64,000 nucleotides of DNA from Magnetospirillum aberrantis SpK (GCF_011022235.1 NZ_JAAIYP010000047.1:62001-126000), one strand, 5' to 3'. Numbered from the stretch's first letter, positions 26,533-36,287 are shown. The notes: a model not told the origin generated them from the letters alone. A program made the numbers and translations.

Positions 26533-28408
26533 CCATCGCCCGCAGCGTCAGCGTGCGCCCCGGCGCGTTGGGCATCACGCCCAGCGAGGTGTTGGGCACC
26601 GCCTTGATGTGTTCGCGGTAAAGCTTGTCGAACAGGTTGTCGATGCCAATCCCCACCGCCGCGTTGGTTCCGATGTTGAGCCCGGCATAAAGGTCCACGG
26701 TGGCGAAGCCGCCGGCCGGCCCGGCGGTGTCCAGCCCCGAACCGTCGCCCAGGTCGGAATCCACCGCCCGCTTGGCGGCGACCATCCGCAGACGTCCCCC
26801 TACGTTCCACCCCAGGTCGTCGTCGCCGCCGAAGGTGTCGAGGAACAGATTGGCCTCGAACGGCGGCATTTGGTAAAGCGGCCGGCCGTCGCTCAGGTTG
26901 CGCCCGCGCTGGCCTGTCAGGTTCAGCCGCACCGCCAGATGTTCGGCCGGGTTGACCTGGATGTCGGCCGAAACGCCGCTGACGGCGGCATCGACGTTGC
27001 GATAGACCTGGCCGCCGCTGGTCGAGACCACCCCCGTCTGGCCGCGTGCCCAATCGATGCTGACGAAATCCTCGATCCGGTCGTGCCAGACGCTGCCGGA
27101 GACCTTCCAGGCGCCGGCCGGCGAGGCGCGGCCATAGCCGCGATGGCCGTTCCCTTCGACACTGGCGCCGGTCTCGGCCTTGTAATGCCGTTCCGGCCGC
27201 AAGGTGGGGTTGCCCACCTCGACCAGGGCGGCGGGACCGCCGTTGCCGCTGTAGCGTTCGGCGTGGTCGGGGCTGCGGACCATGCGCGACAGGTCGAGGA
27301 ACCCCAGGCTTCCCTCTGCCAGCCGCCGCTCGCCCCGCAACCGGCCGCTGATATTGTGATCCAGGGAATCGTTGTCGATGCCGGGGCCGTAGGTTGCTTC
27401 GTAAAGCTGTTGCGCCGACTGGGCGAACACCGCCACCGGGGCGTTGGGCACGGTGTGGGCGTCGGCCGCGCTCATGGACACCAAGTCATAGCGCAGGCCG
27501 GCCTGGATCTCGCCCTTTTCGAAACGGCGGGTATGTTCGGCCCACAGGCTGGCGCGGTCGAGTTCCACCCCCGGCACCCAATAGCCGGTAATGACCGCCG
27601 GCCCGTAATCGCGCCCATAACGGGTGGCGGCGTGGGTCTGATGCGATATCTCGCCCCCGAACAAGGTGCGGCTGGCCGCTTCGTCATGGGCCGCCCAGCC
27701 GTTGGCCCGCATCCCCCGGTGCAATCCGTCGGCGTAAAGGCGGACCGACGGCGCGGCCCGCAGATTGTAGTTGTCGGCGTCGAGGTGCAGATAGAACACT
27801 GCCGCCTGGGCGCCCGCATGGTTGAACCATCCCGGCAACGAGCGGGTCTCGACGGTGGCGCGGCCGCCGCCCTGATCCAGATAGCGCAGGTCGAGACCGT
27901 AATTCAGCAGTTTGGCGTCTTCCAGCACGTCGCGGGCGAAACCGATGGTGACCTGGGTGTCCTCTTGCCGGCCGAAACGCCCGCCCAGCCATTCGCTTTC
28001 GCGCTCATAGCCGAAATTCAGCTTGGTTCCGGCACCGTCGCGATAGGCGTGCCCGCTTTCGCCACGCGCCGCCGCAGCCGCGACCCAACCGTCGCCGGCC
28101 GCCCGCAGCCGCAGGGCCTGAACCGCCGTCGAACCTTCGGACAATCCGGCCATGGCGTGCACCGGCTGGGGAGCGGCGGCAAGATGGTCGAACGCCGGCT
28201 GATAGGGGGAAAGCCGCTGGTCACGATAAAGAAAGGTGGTCTGTCCCCCCAGCGCGTCCTCATAGGCGATAAGGTCCGGGGGAGTTCGGCCGGCGTGGCG
28301 GGGCAAGACACGGGTATCGACGAAGGGATCGGCCGCCGCGGCCATGTCCACCCCACCCAAGCCGGCAACCGCCAGCAACAAGGACACCCGTACCCCGCGA
28401 CCCCGCAT
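26522..28408 (-). CDS. TonB-dependent receptor-like outer-membrane barrel
   Basis: A 628-residue exported protein. Residues 1-26 form a signal peptide (RVSLLLAVAGLGGVDMAAAA). The body is rich in amphipathic strands (YKAETGASVEGNG, WKVSGSVWHDRIEDFV, VRLNLTGQRG) and the C-terminal part matches TonB receptor barrels (VDLYAGLNIGTNAAVG, IDNLFDKLYREH, ending LRAMVSF with terminal Phe). I cannot see a normal plug domain or TonB box in the first 130 residues, so it may be a plug-less relative. ATG 28408 is preceded by AAGGG; upstream in-frame ATGs at 28435 and beyond are less likely. The ligand is unknown; a metal is suggested only by the convergent ferredoxin-like gene. Confidence 0.75.
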   Translation of the reverse strand: MRGRGVRVSLLLAVAGLGGVDMAAAADPFVDTRVLPRHAGRTPPDLIAYEDALGGQTTFLYRDQRLSPYQPAFDHLAAAPQPVHAMAGLSEGSTAVQALRLRAAGDGWVAAAAARGESGHAYRDGAGTKLNFGYERESEWLGGRFGRQEDTQVTIGFARDVLEDAKLLNYGLDLRYLDQGGGRATVETRSLPGWFNHAGAQAAVFYLHLDADNYNLRAAPSVRLYADGLHRGMRANGWAAHDEAASRTLFGGEISHQTHAATRYGRDYGPAVITGYWVPGVELDRASLWAEHTRRFEKGEIQAGLRYDLVSMSAADAHTVPNAPVAVFAQSAQQLYEATYGPGIDNDSLDHNISGRLRGERRLAEGSLGFLDLSRMVRSPDHAERYSGNGGPAALVEVGNPTLRPERHYKAETGASVEGNGHRGYGRASPAGAWKVSGSVWHDRIEDFVSIDWARGQTGVVSTSGGQVYRNVDAAVSGVSADIQVNPAEHLAVRLNLTGQRGRNLSDGRPLYQMPPFEANLFLDTFGGDDDLGWNVGGRLRMVAAKRAVDSDLGDGSGLDTAGPAGGFATVDLYAGLNIGTNAAVGIGIDNLFDKLYREHIKAVPNTSLGVMPNAPGRTLTLRAMVSF

Positions 28409-28487
28409 CCCTTGCCCGCCCTTGATCCAGATCATCACCTCAGGTGCCAAATGACGGAAGTGCGCCGCAAGACACAAGCAGACTTTT

Positions 28488-28515
28488 GCGGAATTCCATT
28501 CATTCCGCATTCCGC
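28488..28515. promoter_or_regulatory. GCGGAAT inverted and direct repeats upstream of the TonB receptor-like gene
   Basis: GCGGAAT (28488-28494) and ATTCCGC (28502-28508) form an inverted pair 7 bp apart, and a second ATTCCGC follows at 28509-28515. The array lies about 80 bp before the receptor start and could be an operator. No regulator is assigned. Confidence 0.35.
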
Positions 28516-28553
28516 TTCTGTTGATCAGCGTCTCATCAAGCGGTTATCCGCGT

Positions 28554-31259
28554 CTAAAGCACCATGTCCACGCGCGGAACCGCCGTTTCCTCAGTCTCGA
28601 CCCGCGACCGGCAAACGAACAGCCGGCCGGGATCGATGCCGCCCTGTTCCGCCAGGAACGCCTTGGCCGCCTGGGCGCGGGAATCGGCCAGCCGCAACAG
28701 CCGGTCGCGCTCGGACATCTGGGCTTGCGCCCCCGGGTCCTTGCCCACCAACTGCCGCAGCCGGGCGACCAGACCTTGCTGCCGTTCGGCCAACGCGGGA
28801 GCATCGGCCGCCTGGGTGGCGACGCCGCACAGCGTCAGGGTGACGCCGTCATGGTCCTTCATCAACCCGGCCACCGCCGCGAGACGTTCATGGCCGGTCT
28901 CGTCCAAGGTGGCCAGTCCCGGCGCGAAGCCCAGCGGTTCCAGGGCAAGCCGGCGGCTTTCCGCATCGTCGATCACCAGACTGATCAGCCCGGCCAGCGG
29001 AAACGCCACCTTGAGCGTGGTGAACACCGCCGTCTGCAAGGCGCCGCCCACCGCTTGGCCGACCGCGTCGCTGATGTCGAAATTGGGGTTGGAAAGGTCG
29101 CCGCCCACCGGGATGGACAGGCGGATGCGGTCCTGCCCATCGCGCAACAGGTCCAGCACCGTCTCGACCGGCATGTCGGCGCTTTTGGCCAGGGGCGTGT
29201 CGGGATCGGGCTGGGCGATGAAGAACTGCGACAACAACAGGTTCAGGTTGCCGGCCAGCTTGCCTTGGTCGGCGGTCATGGCGATGTCGGCGTCCAATTG
29301 TCCGGTCTGGACGTGGACGCCCAGGGCGTCGGCCACATAGGCCGACAACTGCGTCAGTTCCAATGCCTTCAGATTGGCCTTGAGCGTGCCGTCGGGAACG
29401 GCGGCGAACGGCCGCACCCGACCCTCGGCGGCGATCTGGGCCACCCCCAGCCGCGCCTTGGCGGTGAACGGCGACTGGCGGTCGGGCCGGGCGGTGTCGA
29501 GAGCGTCGGCGGTGACGTCCACGTCGTCGAACCGCAAGCTGACCGGTTCGGCCAACGAACGGTCGCGGAAATCGACCCGGCCGTCGCCGATCCTGAACCG
29601 GCCCAGCGCCAGCTTGGGCAAGGACGCGGCGCCGCCGCCCCCGTCCCCCGCCGCCGACAGACCAAGGATGCCGTCGGCGGTGCGGGTGACGCGGGCCCGC
29701 GCCCCGTCCAATGTCAGGGCCGAAGCGGCCATGGCGCCGTCAGCGGCAAGGCTGGCCCGTTCCAGGACCACCCGCCGGGCTTCCAGCCGGGGACGGAACG
29801 GGTCCTTGCCGGTCTGAGCCAACGCGGTCAGCTCCTGCGCCTCCAGCCGTCCCAGGCTGGCGCCGGCACCCGGCGCCAACTTGATGTCGCGCAGGTCCAG
29901 CTTCCTGGCGGTCAGCCATTCCCGCCCCGGCGACCGCAAGGCCAATTGTTCGGCCTCGGCTGTCATGGCGCCGGCCAGGGGGGGCAACATGCCGGTCGGC
30001 CGGGCGTGTTCGAACATCCCTTCGGTGGCCACCCGCTCGGCGTTCAGGGAAACATCCCCCATGGTCAGGGCGGCGCCGGTCACCTCGGCCCGGCCTTCGG
30101 CATGGACGAAGGAGGTCGCCTGGGCGGCGAAATCGAAGCGGGTGCTGCCGGTCCAATCCAGCGAAGCATGTTCGATGCGGATGCCGGGCGCCGCCACCCG
30201 GTGACGGTCGGCATGCAGGCCGCCACGCCACGACAGCTTGCGCCCCTTGCCGTCCCAACCGGCCTCGGCCGCCGCCAGCTTGGCGGAATCGGCGGCGAAG
30301 GTAGTGACACCGCCGTCTTCCAGTTCGATGCTTTGACCGCCCAGCGTCCCGGCCAACGCCACCTTGTCCCCGTCCCAACGCAGCGAATCGAGGGCCAGCG
30401 ACACCTGCTTCGCCGCGAAACGGACGGTGCCGTCCGTCCAGCCGCCATCATGCCAGGTGGCGGTCCCCGACGCGCCGAGCGGCGCCGCCATGCCACCGGA
30501 CAGCTTGGCGTCAACATCCAGCCGGCCGGAAAGCGCGCCGCCACCGGCTTGACGCACCACGTCGGCCACCGCCGCCAAGACGAAGCCGTCAACCCGGACC
30601 TGGGCGGCGAAGGCCGGCTCGGTGGCGAACGGCGTCGCCGTCCCCTGGATCGCCACCGTCGCGCCGTTGATCCGGCCGGTCAGGGCATAGCGGACCGGCG
30701 TGTCGGGTTCCCAACTGCGCAAATCCTGGATGTCCAGCCGGTCGACCTCGACCACCGCCTGCAACGGCCCGTCGGCCACGTGAATGCGGCTGTCGGCCAG
30801 CGACAGGGCGGTGACGTCATAGCTCCACAGCGGCCCCGTGGACTCGCCGCCGCTTACCGTCAGCGGCAGGCCATTGACCACCACGGTCTCGCCCTGGCGG
30901 ACGACGTCAACGTCCACCCCCGACAGGTTCAGCCGTTCCACCGACACCCGGCGGGAAAACAGCGGTTTCCAGCGGAACCGCAGGTCAAGGCCGCCAATGC
31001 CCAGCATGCTGCCCAAATCGTCGCCGGCTTGAAGCTCGCGCACCACCACCGCGCCCTTGAACAGCGACAAATCGGCCGAGAACACGGTGACCCGCGGCCA
31101 GCCCACCTCGTGCAGCGCCCGCACCAGCCCGTACCGCAATCCCCAGCCGGGCAGCCACATGCCACCCGCCGTCATCAGCGCCGTCGCCACCAGCACCACC
31201 GCCGCCCATATCGTGCGACGACGGGTCCAGAAAACCGAACGACCACCGAATTGCGTCAC
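28554..31259 (-). CDS. AsmA-like DUF748 family envelope protein with OmpA-like end
   Basis: A 901-residue protein with one N-terminal membrane segment (about 15-36) and a very long periplasmic part built of repeated beta-rich blocks (VSVERLNLSGVDVDVVRQGE, LKLSLGRFRIGDG-type FRIGDGRVDFRD), as in AsmA/DUF748 proteins that bridge the periplasm and handle lipids. The C-terminal 130 residues (LDETGHERLAAVAGLMKDH, LADSRAQAAKAFLAEQ) resemble an OmpA peptidoglycan-binding fold. The start is GTG 31259, with AAGG upstream. It lies 19 bp after the PAS gene and appears to be the third gene of the GGDEF-PAS-DUF748 operon. Confidence 0.85.
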   Translation of the reverse strand: MTQFGGRSVFWTRRRTIWAAVVLVATALMTAGGMWLPGWGLRYGLVRALHEVGWPRVTVFSADLSLFKGAVVVRELQAGDDLGSMLGIGGLDLRFRWKPLFSRRVSVERLNLSGVDVDVVRQGETVVVNGLPLTVSGGESTGPLWSYDVTALSLADSRIHVADGPLQAVVEVDRLDIQDLRSWEPDTPVRYALTGRINGATVAIQGTATPFATEPAFAAQVRVDGFVLAAVADVVRQAGGGALSGRLDVDAKLSGGMAAPLGASGTATWHDGGWTDGTVRFAAKQVSLALDSLRWDGDKVALAGTLGGQSIELEDGGVTTFAADSAKLAAAEAGWDGKGRKLSWRGGLHADRHRVAAPGIRIEHASLDWTGSTRFDFAAQATSFVHAEGRAEVTGAALTMGDVSLNAERVATEGMFEHARPTGMLPPLAGAMTAEAEQLALRSPGREWLTARKLDLRDIKLAPGAGASLGRLEAQELTALAQTGKDPFRPRLEARRVVLERASLAADGAMAASALTLDGARARVTRTADGILGLSAAGDGGGGAASLPKLALGRFRIGDGRVDFRDRSLAEPVSLRFDDVDVTADALDTARPDRQSPFTAKARLGVAQIAAEGRVRPFAAVPDGTLKANLKALELTQLSAYVADALGVHVQTGQLDADIAMTADQGKLAGNLNLLLSQFFIAQPDPDTPLAKSADMPVETVLDLLRDGQDRIRLSIPVGGDLSNPNFDISDAVGQAVGGALQTAVFTTLKVAFPLAGLISLVIDDAESRRLALEPLGFAPGLATLDETGHERLAAVAGLMKDHDGVTLTLCGVATQAADAPALAERQQGLVARLRQLVGKDPGAQAQMSERDRLLRLADSRAQAAKAFLAEQGGIDPGRLFVCRSRVETEETAVPRVDMVL

Positions 31260-31278
31260 GCCTTCACCTTTCTTTGCC

Positions 31279-32115
31279 TCAGGAAACGGCCACCGCCTCG
31301 ACCATCACCTCCAGGCCCTGGGACAACGGCACCAGGGTAAAGCGGGCCTGGACCCGGATCGGCACCTTGTCCACCCCCAACAGCATGAACGGCACCGGAC
31401 GCCCATCCTCGGCCAGGGCGCGCAGGGTGTCGGCATCCAGCGACAGGCCGTCGGGCAGTTGCACCAGCTCGGCGAAAGGACGGCCCACCACCTGATCGGG
31501 GCCCGAGGCTCGCCACAGGGCCACACCGGCGCGGTTGACATAGCGGACCACGCCGTCATGAATCTGGCAGGCCAGGTTCATGCCGTTGTCGACCAAAAGA
31601 CGGAAACACAGGTCGGTTTCGTGCAGACGTTCGGCCGCCGCCACCTCGACAGCCAACTCGCGGCACACCACAACGGTGGCGTCGGGCGCGATCTCGCGGG
31701 CGCGGAACACCTGCATCTCGACCGCCTTGGCCGTCTTGTCGAGCGCCTGGATGCGGGTCGGCACGGCCTTGTCCTCGCTGGCCATGCCCGACAGGAACAG
31801 TTTCAGCATGCTGCCGTATTCGGGAACCAGGAACTCGTCCATGCGCCGGCCCACCAGTTCCTCGGTGGTATCGGCGCCCAGCATGCGGGCACCGGCACCG
31901 TTGATGGCGGTGATCGCCCCGGCCCGGCACAGACAGACCAGATCGCGGCTGACCTCCAGGATGTCCATGAGCCCGCCGTCGAAGCGCGGACCGCGACGGC
32001 GGCGCTCCCTGGCGAGGTCGATGACGTTGTCGCCCGGCTCCAAATTCTGTCCCTTTCCTCCGTCCTGTCTTAGGGAGGTAAACCTTTCCGTCACAGGCAT
32101 CAACCCCGGCGACAT
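31279..32115 (-). CDS. tandem PAS-domain protein without output domain
   Basis: A 278-residue cytoplasmic protein. Two PAS-like units are seen, at about 45-155 (ILEVSRDLVCLCRAGAITAINGAG, ELVGRRMDEFL) and 160-278 (LLVDNGMNLACQIHDGVVRY, QVVGRPFAELV). No kinase, GGDEF or helix-turn-helix domain follows, so it may be an accessory sensor for the response regulator encoded just upstream. Its ATG overlaps the stop of that gene (TGATG), so the two are coupled. Confidence 0.75.
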   Translation of the reverse strand: MSPGLMPVTERFTSLRQDGGKGQNLEPGDNVIDLARERRRRGPRFDGGLMDILEVSRDLVCLCRAGAITAINGAGARMLGADTTEELVGRRMDEFLVPEYGSMLKLFLSGMASEDKAVPTRIQALDKTAKAVEMQVFRAREIAPDATVVVCRELAVEVAAAERLHETDLCFRLLVDNGMNLACQIHDGVVRYVNRAGVALWRASGPDQVVGRPFAELVQLPDGLSLDADTLRALAEDGRPVPFMLLGVDKVPIRVQARFTLVPLSQGLEVMVEAVAVS

Positions 32116-33554
32116 CAGGCAGCGGGCACGGGGGCCATTTCGACGCGGTTGCGTCCCGTTTCCTTGGCCGCGTAAAGGGCTTGGTCGGCCCGGCTCATCA
32201 AATGCTCGAAGGTCGTCTCGACCGAGCGTTCGGCGACGCCGACGCTGACCGTGACCCGCAGGTCGCCGCCGGCCAACGGCACCACCATCTCGGCCACCGC
32301 CCGCCGCAGGCGCTCCGCCAGCCCCAGCGCCCCGGCGCTGGCGGTCTGCGGCAACAGGGCGGCGAATTCCTCGCCGCCCAGGCGGGCGAAGATGTCCACC
32401 TCGCGCAGGTTGGCGCGGCACACCTCAACCGTCTTGCGCAACACCTCGTCGCCCAGCGCGTGGCCGAAACGGTCGTTGACCCGCTTGAAATGGTCGATGT
32501 CGATCATCAGCAATGACAGGGAGCCGCCGTAGCGCACGGCACGTTCCATTTCCTGGGAGGCCGCCGACAGGAAATAACGGCGGTTGAAGGCCCCGGTCAA
32601 CGGATCGACGGTGGCCAACCGCCGCAATTCCCGCTCCAGCCCCTTGCGTTCGGTGATGTCGGTGGCCACCGCCACCACGCCGCGAACGCCGCCGCCACCG
32701 TCACCGCGCCGTACCAGCGATTTCGACACCATCAGCGAACGGGCCATGCCGGTGATGTCGGGCAGCGCCATCTCATAGGACATGCGTTCGGCGCGGCCGG
32801 ACAACAACATGTCGTCGGTGTCGTTCTCCTCGGCCGGCAATCGTTCGCCCAGCACCTCGGTGCCGGTGCAACCGTGCCAACAGGTGGGACCGATGTCGAA
32901 GAACTCGCGGAAGGCACGGTTGTAAAGGCGATAACGGCCGTGCTCGTCCTTGTACCAGACCGGGCTGGGCAACAATTCCACCAGACTTTCGGCGAAGGCC
33001 CGCGCCTCTTCGAACTCGGCGGTGCGTTCGGCGACCCGCGTCTCCAGCGTGGTGTTCAGACGTTCGATGGTGGTGATGTGTTGCCACGACCGCAGCGCGG
33101 AGACCACGGCGGTAAACATCTTCTGCGCCGTCAATTCGGTCTTCGAGCGGTAATCGTTGATGTCGTAATCCAACATGACCCGGCGTTCCGGCGCCTCGCC
33201 CGGCTGGCCGGTGCGCAGGATGATGCGCAAGGACAGGTTGCCCAGGGTCTCGCGGATGTAACGGGCGAGTTCCAGCCCGGCGATGTCGGTTTCCATCACC
33301 ACGTCGAGCAGCATGATCGGCACGTCGGGATGGGTGGCCAGCAATTCGCGCGCGTCGGCGGCGGAATAGGCGCTCAACACCTCGAAACTGCGGCCCTGGA
33401 AGTCGAAATCGCGCAGCAGCACGCGGGTCATGGTGTGAACCTGGGGGTCGTCGTCCACCACCAGCACCGGCCATGGCACCTCGGCGGATTCCGCCTTCTC
33501 GGTGCGGGCGCCGCGCAGACTCAGTCGTTGTTTCGGCACGGACGATTCATCCAT
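32115..33554 (-). CDS. response regulator with PAS and GGDEF diguanylate cyclase domains
   Basis: A 479-residue protein. The receiver domain (about 28-150) has VLVVDDDPQVH and the phospho-acceptor Asp in MLLDVVM. It is followed by YDINDYRSKTELTAQKMFT, a linker seen in DUF3369-type regulators. A PAS domain (about 185-305) precedes the GGDEF domain. The active site reads GGEEF (393-397) with an intact inhibitory RxxD site at 384-387, so it should make c-di-GMP under product feedback. AGAGGAAAG precedes the ATG. It heads the three-gene operon. Confidence 0.9.
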   Translation of the reverse strand: MDESSVPKQRLSLRGARTEKAESAEVPWPVLVVDDDPQVHTMTRVLLRDFDFQGRSFEVLSAYSAADARELLATHPDVPIMLLDVVMETDIAGLELARYIRETLGNLSLRIILRTGQPGEAPERRVMLDYDINDYRSKTELTAQKMFTAVVSALRSWQHITTIERLNTTLETRVAERTAEFEEARAFAESLVELLPSPVWYKDEHGRYRLYNRAFREFFDIGPTCWHGCTGTEVLGERLPAEENDTDDMLLSGRAERMSYEMALPDITGMARSLMVSKSLVRRGDGGGGVRGVVAVATDITERKGLERELRRLATVDPLTGAFNRRYFLSAASQEMERAVRYGGSLSLLMIDIDHFKRVNDRFGHALGDEVLRKTVEVCRANLREVDIFARLGGEEFAALLPQTASAGALGLAERLRRAVAEMVVPLAGGDLRVTVSVGVAERSVETTFEHLMSRADQALYAAKETGRNRVEMAPVPAA

Positions 33555-33827
33555 TCTTTCCTCTGGCCCTGTCCTTGTCTTTGCCGTCGAGACGACATCC
33601 TGACAGTTCTACCAGATTATTGTGAAACACAAGCCCAGCTCCCGCCACCGGCTTGTTCCCCCTTCCTGTGACAAAATATGGCGTCGCAGCATGTGGGCTC
33701 TGGACGATTCCGCGGGAATTCCCCAAAATGATCAGGTCTTTGACGGACACCATTTCGAGGGACGCCACCCGACGTGCACCAAGCCAGGCCCCCGGTTGCC
33801 CCCCAGCGCATGAGCGGAAACGCGAAA

Positions 33828-35459
33828 ATGCGTATGCTGGACGGCCTTTCCTTCAAACAGGCTTTCGCCACGCTGGCCATCGCGCTGGTGCTGGGCTTGC
33901 TGTCGTCCGCCTATGAGCTTTTGTCCGATTACCGCGCCATGCACGATCAGGTACGGCGCGCCTATGCCGCCAACCTGCAACTGGTGCGCGGCCTGGCGGT
34001 CGAGGCCGCCTATCAGTTATCGGCGGAACTGGCCGGCGAGGTGGCGCGCGGCCTGCACGAGGACCCGGCGGTCATCGAGGTGACGCTGACCGACAATTAC
34101 GGCGGACGGCTGGGCGGGGCCGACCGGCCGCTGGTCGCCACACCGCTGCCCAGCCTGGCCCGCGACCTGTTCGGCGACATCGCCGATTATTCCCTGACTC
34201 TGGAAACCCGCGCCCCCGATGGATCGATGTCGGTCGTCGGCCGGCTGGACCTCAAGCTCGACACCGGCCGCCTGCTCAACACCTGGCTGGACCGGGTGTT
34301 GCAGACCATGTGGTCGGGCGCGGCGCGGGCCATCTTGTTGTGCGTGTTCGTGGTCGCGGTGTTCTACGCCATGATCACCAAGCCGTTGCTCAAGATCACC
34401 GCCGCCATCGCCAAGGTCGATCCGGCCCGCCCCGGCGCCTTCCTGATCGAGCTGCCGCCCAAGCACGACCGCGACGAATTGGGCGTCCTGGTCGGCACCA
34501 TGAATTCCATGCTGGTGGAAAGCCAGGACGGGCTGGACGGCCGCGACAAGGCCGAAGCCGAACTGGCCGCGCTGGCCCGCGACCTGGAACGCCGGGTCGA
34601 GGAACGTACCCACGAACTGGCCCGCGAGAAAGAGGGCGTGGAGCGCGCCCTGGCCCAGCTCAACGTCGCCAACGCCGAACTGGAAAAGGCCAACCGCTTC
34701 ATCAACGACGGCATCCGTTACGCCAGCCGCATCCAGACCGCGCTGTTGCCCGACCAGGGCGCGCTGGTCGGATTGGTGGACGAACTGGCGGTGGGCTGGC
34801 AACCCCTGGACATCGTCGGCGGCGACTATTACTGGGCCGGCGCCTTCGGCAACAAGGGCGTCATCGCGGTGATGGACTGTACCGGCCACGGCGTGCCCGG
34901 CGCCTTCATGACTGCGGTGGTGGCGTCGAGCTTCAGCCGCATCCTGCATCACCACGGCCACGACGACCCGGCCGAGATGCTGACCCAGTTGAACCGGCTG
35001 GTGAAGACGGCGCTTCGTCAGGACCGCGACAGCGCGGTCAGCAACGACGGTCTGGACGCCGGTATCTGCGTGCTCGACCGCGACCGCGGCACCATCACCT
35101 TCGCCGGCGCCAACCTGCCGCTGCTGGTGGCCGAGGACGGCGCCTTCCACCTGTTGCGCGGCGACCGCATGAGCCTGGGTTACCTCGACAGCCCCGAGGA
35201 TTACCGCTTCACCGCCCGCGAGATGCCGTTCCGCAAGGGCAACGCCTTCTACCTGTTCACCGACGGCGTCACCGATCAGGTGGGCAGCGAGGTGCGGCAA
35301 TTGTTCGGCCGCAAGCGGCTGCAACAGGTGTTGACCGAAGTGGCCGACCGGCCGCTCAACGAACAGATGGACGTCCTGTTCCAACGGCTGGCGCAATGGC
35401 GCGGCGACGAACGCCGCCGCGACGACATGACGTTCCTGGCCTTTCGCCCGCAGGTCTGA
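33828..35459 (+). CDS. membrane-bound PP2C/SpoIIE-type serine phosphatase
   Basis: A 543-residue sensor phosphatase. Two membrane segments (about 12-30 and 167-187) flank a periplasmic domain. They are followed by a HAMP-like region, a coiled coil (about 240-300; DLERRVEERTHELAREKEGVE) and a SpoIIE phosphatase domain. The metal sites GGDYYWAG and MDCTGHGVPGAFMT are intact. Such proteins control anti-sigma antagonists or chemotaxis-like outputs. ATG 33828 is preceded by GGAAA; ATG 33810 and GTG 33774 are alternatives. No obvious partner lies beside it, though a c-di-GMP operon is divergent upstream. Confidence 0.85.
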   Translation: MRMLDGLSFKQAFATLAIALVLGLLSSAYELLSDYRAMHDQVRRAYAANLQLVRGLAVEAAYQLSAELAGEVARGLHEDPAVIEVTLTDNYGGRLGGADRPLVATPLPSLARDLFGDIADYSLTLETRAPDGSMSVVGRLDLKLDTGRLLNTWLDRVLQTMWSGAARAILLCVFVVAVFYAMITKPLLKITAAIAKVDPARPGAFLIELPPKHDRDELGVLVGTMNSMLVESQDGLDGRDKAEAELAALARDLERRVEERTHELAREKEGVERALAQLNVANAELEKANRFINDGIRYASRIQTALLPDQGALVGLVDELAVGWQPLDIVGGDYYWAGAFGNKGVIAVMDCTGHGVPGAFMTAVVASSFSRILHHHGHDDPAEMLTQLNRLVKTALRQDRDSAVSNDGLDAGICVLDRDRGTITFAGANLPLLVAEDGAFHLLRGDRMSLGYLDSPEDYRFTAREMPFRKGNAFYLFTDGVTDQVGSEVRQLFGRKRLQQVLTEVADRPLNEQMDVLFQRLAQWRGDERRRDDMTFLAFRPQV

Positions 35460-35538
35460 AAAGGCCGCTTTCCACTTGGGAACGCGGGGGCAATCTGCTA
35501 ACAACGACAGCTTCGTTGTTTTCCGGGCCGTACCGCCA

Positions 35539-36159
35539 ATGACCTTTCCCGACCAGCCCTTCGACAGCATCGCCAGCTTCTTCGACGCCTATGCCGAGCA
35601 GATGCGTCAGGCTTTGGCGTCGGTGTCGCGCGCCTCTCTCGATGCCGCCCAGGCGATCCTGGCCGAAGCGGTCGGCCGCGACGCCCAGATATTCTCTTGC
35701 GGCAACGGCGGTTCGGCGGCCATCGCCAACCATCTGGTGTGCGACCACGCCAAGGGTATCGGCTCGGATACCGGCTTGCGGCCGCGCGTGCAAAGCCTGT
35801 CGTGCAACGTCGAGGTGATGACCGCGGTGGCCAACGACATTTCCTATGCCGACGTGTTCTCGTGGCAGGTGGGACAGTTCGCCCGCGCCGGTGACGTGCT
35901 GATCTCCATCAGTTCCTCGGGCGATTCCGAGAACGTGGTGCGCGCGGTCCAAACGGCCCGCGACATCGGCATGAAGACCATCGCCCTGACCGGTTTCGCC
36001 GGGGGGCGAAGCGCCACCCTGGCCGACGTCAGCATCCACGTGACCGCCGACAATTACGGTGTGATCGAGGACGTGCACCAGTCGATCATGCATGTCCTGG
36101 CGCAGTTCGTCCGCCTGCGCCACATGCCGGCCCAACTGGTGGCCTCGCGCAAGTTCTGA
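35539..36159 (+). CDS. gmhA: SIS-domain phosphosugar isomerase (GmhA-like)
   Basis: A 206-residue SIS protein. It has SCGNGGSAAIANHL, NDISYADVFSWQV and ISSSGDSENVV, the sugar-phosphate loops of sedoheptulose-7-phosphate isomerase (first step of ADP-heptose synthesis for LPS). EDVHQSIMHVL near the C-terminus holds the His expected in GmhA. DiaA, a replication factor of the same fold, is an alternative. No other heptose genes are adjacent. Confidence 0.8.
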   Translation: MTFPDQPFDSIASFFDAYAEQMRQALASVSRASLDAAQAILAEAVGRDAQIFSCGNGGSAAIANHLVCDHAKGIGSDTGLRPRVQSLSCNVEVMTAVANDISYADVFSWQVGQFARAGDVLISISSSGDSENVVRAVQTARDIGMKTIALTGFAGGRSATLADVSIHVTADNYGVIEDVHQSIMHVLAQFVRLRHMPAQLVASRKF

Positions 36160-36203
36160 CCCTCGTTTCAGAGTTTTCCCCATCTCGACCGCATTCGCCA
36201 ACC

Positions 36204-36242
36204 TGAACGGCGGATGAACGGCTCCCTCAGGCTGCGTTCAGG
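36204..36242. promoter_or_regulatory. TGAACGGC direct repeats (candidate response-regulator site)
   Basis: TGAACGGC occurs at 36204-36211 and 36214-36221, 10 bp apart (one helical turn). An inverted CGTTCAGG follows at 36235-36242. It lies about 46 bp before the first gene of the cytochrome operon. The spacing fits an OmpR-type regulator. Confidence 0.45.
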
Positions 36243-36287
36243 CAACCCTTGCTAGGGTTTGTCCAACGACAGCCAAGGAGCACGACG

